A stretch of 64,000 nucleotides of DNA from an uncultured Alphaproteobacteria bacterium (GTDB taxonomy: Bacteria > Pseudomonadota > Alphaproteobacteria > HIMB59 > GCA-002718135). The stretch is from the NCBI GenBank assembly GCA_902613275.1, contig CACMGM010000004.1, forward strand, positions 1 to 64,000, given 5' to 3'. The position numbers and the translations under genes were made by a program. Within the stretch, counting starts at the first letter, position 1; every line of letters starts with the position of its first letter. Of the stretch, positions 63,929 to 64,000 are shown one piece after another. The notes beneath the pieces are model-generated. The model worked only from the letters and a program-made list of their open reading frames with translations, searched no databases and was not told the origin of the DNA.

Positions 63929-64000
63929 AAATTAATCAAATTGCAGTAACTCTTTATACCGTTAGAGATTTTTGCCAAAATGAAAAAGATTTATTTGAAA
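63925..64000 (+). CDS. sugar phosphate isomerase/epimerase-like protein, N-terminal part (runs off window)
   Basis: The first 25 codons read MKINQIAVTLYTVRDFCQNE, typical of the first strand of TIM-barrel proteins of the AP endonuclease 2/xylose isomerase-like family. The ATG overlaps the Gfo/Idh/MocA stop as ATGA, which supports a real, coupled start. The rest is outside the window, so the function cannot be specified. Confidence 0.7.
   Translation, partial: MKINQIAVTLYTVRDFCQNEKDLFE

Noticed and set aside
1..64000. CRISPR arrays, tRNA/rRNA genes, insertion sequences, prophage or integron features
   Set aside because: No regular repeat-spacer pattern, no transposase or integrase, and no gap large enough for an RNA gene cluster was seen on reading both strands.

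Overview
The window is AT-rich (about 30% G+C by eye) and very densely packed. Genes overlap or abut almost everywhere, and there is no gene-free stretch longer than about 110 bases. I see no rRNA, tRNA, CRISPR array, insertion sequence or prophage. The gene content points to a streamlined, aerobic, heterotrophic alphaproteobacterium. The signs are split-subunit transhydrogenase (pntA1/pntA2/pntB), C4-pathway haem synthesis (ALAS), a GcrA-type C-terminal domain, DUF1244 and DUF2805 proteins, a dimethylglycine dehydrogenase-type enzyme and a non-flagellar MotA/OmpA pair. The sugar cluster together with the base composition makes a marine lineage of the SAR11-like/HIMB59 (AEGEAN-169) kind plausible, but that placement is an inference.

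Layout. 1-4,832 (minus): transhydrogenase genes, an ABC1-family kinase and an M3 peptidase. 4,889-10,471: acyl-CoA synthetase, DUF1244, pyruvate kinase, aspartate aminotransferase and a TauE/SafE permease. 10,537-20,221 (plus): one run of seven tightly spaced genes. It holds the two enzymes of the saccharopine route of lysine breakdown, uvrB, a 3-hydroxyisobutyryl-CoA hydrolase-like enzyme, a dimethylglycine/sarcosine dehydrogenase-type flavoprotein, a short AsmA-like protein and an AEC carrier. 20,214-25,324: small housekeeping genes (TPR, DUF2805, GST, LysE, YajQ, RmuC, YqaA/DedA, M24 peptidase). 25,325-30,563 (minus): a peptide-type ABC importer operon. 30,706-38,026: nth, then a haem block (hemJ-hemF-hemH-hemE-hemC/D on minus, hemA on plus) with a cytochrome b561. 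38,023-46,365: EamA transporter, pentapeptide-repeat protein with an overlapping small lipoprotein gene, MotA/OmpA pair, CFA synthase, GcrA-like mini-protein, msrA, Nudix hydrolase and peroxiredoxin. 46,414-47,352: agmatinase family.

47,349-64,000 is the most distinctive part, a catabolic island for L-fucose and hexuronates. An eleven-gene minus-strand run (58,239 down to 47,349) encodes a sugar ABC importer (binding protein, two permeases, tandem ATPase), an L-fucose dehydrogenase-like AKR, L-fuconate dehydratase, L-fuconolactonase, a GH29 alpha-L-fucosidase without a signal peptide, an L-rhamnose/fucose mutarotase-family protein, KDG kinase and KDPG aldolase. Divergent from it are mannonate dehydratase, an LDH2-family dehydrogenase, a fructuronate reductase-type polyol dehydrogenase, an SDR, a Gfo/Idh/MocA oxidoreductase and the start of a TIM-barrel sugar isomerase/epimerase. 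Together they can feed fucose to 2-keto-3-deoxy-L-fuconate, and fructuronate via mannonate and KDG to pyruvate plus glyceraldehyde 3-phosphate. No DNA-binding regulator is encoded in the island.

No clearly novel multi-gene system is evident. The best leads are: hairpins sitting directly against the first permease start codon in both ABC operons; a HemC with a HemD-like C-terminal half; a stand-alone GcrA C-terminal domain; an overlapping 53-residue lipoprotein gene; convergent genes that share a TTAA stop; and a fucose pathway whose last step is not obvious.
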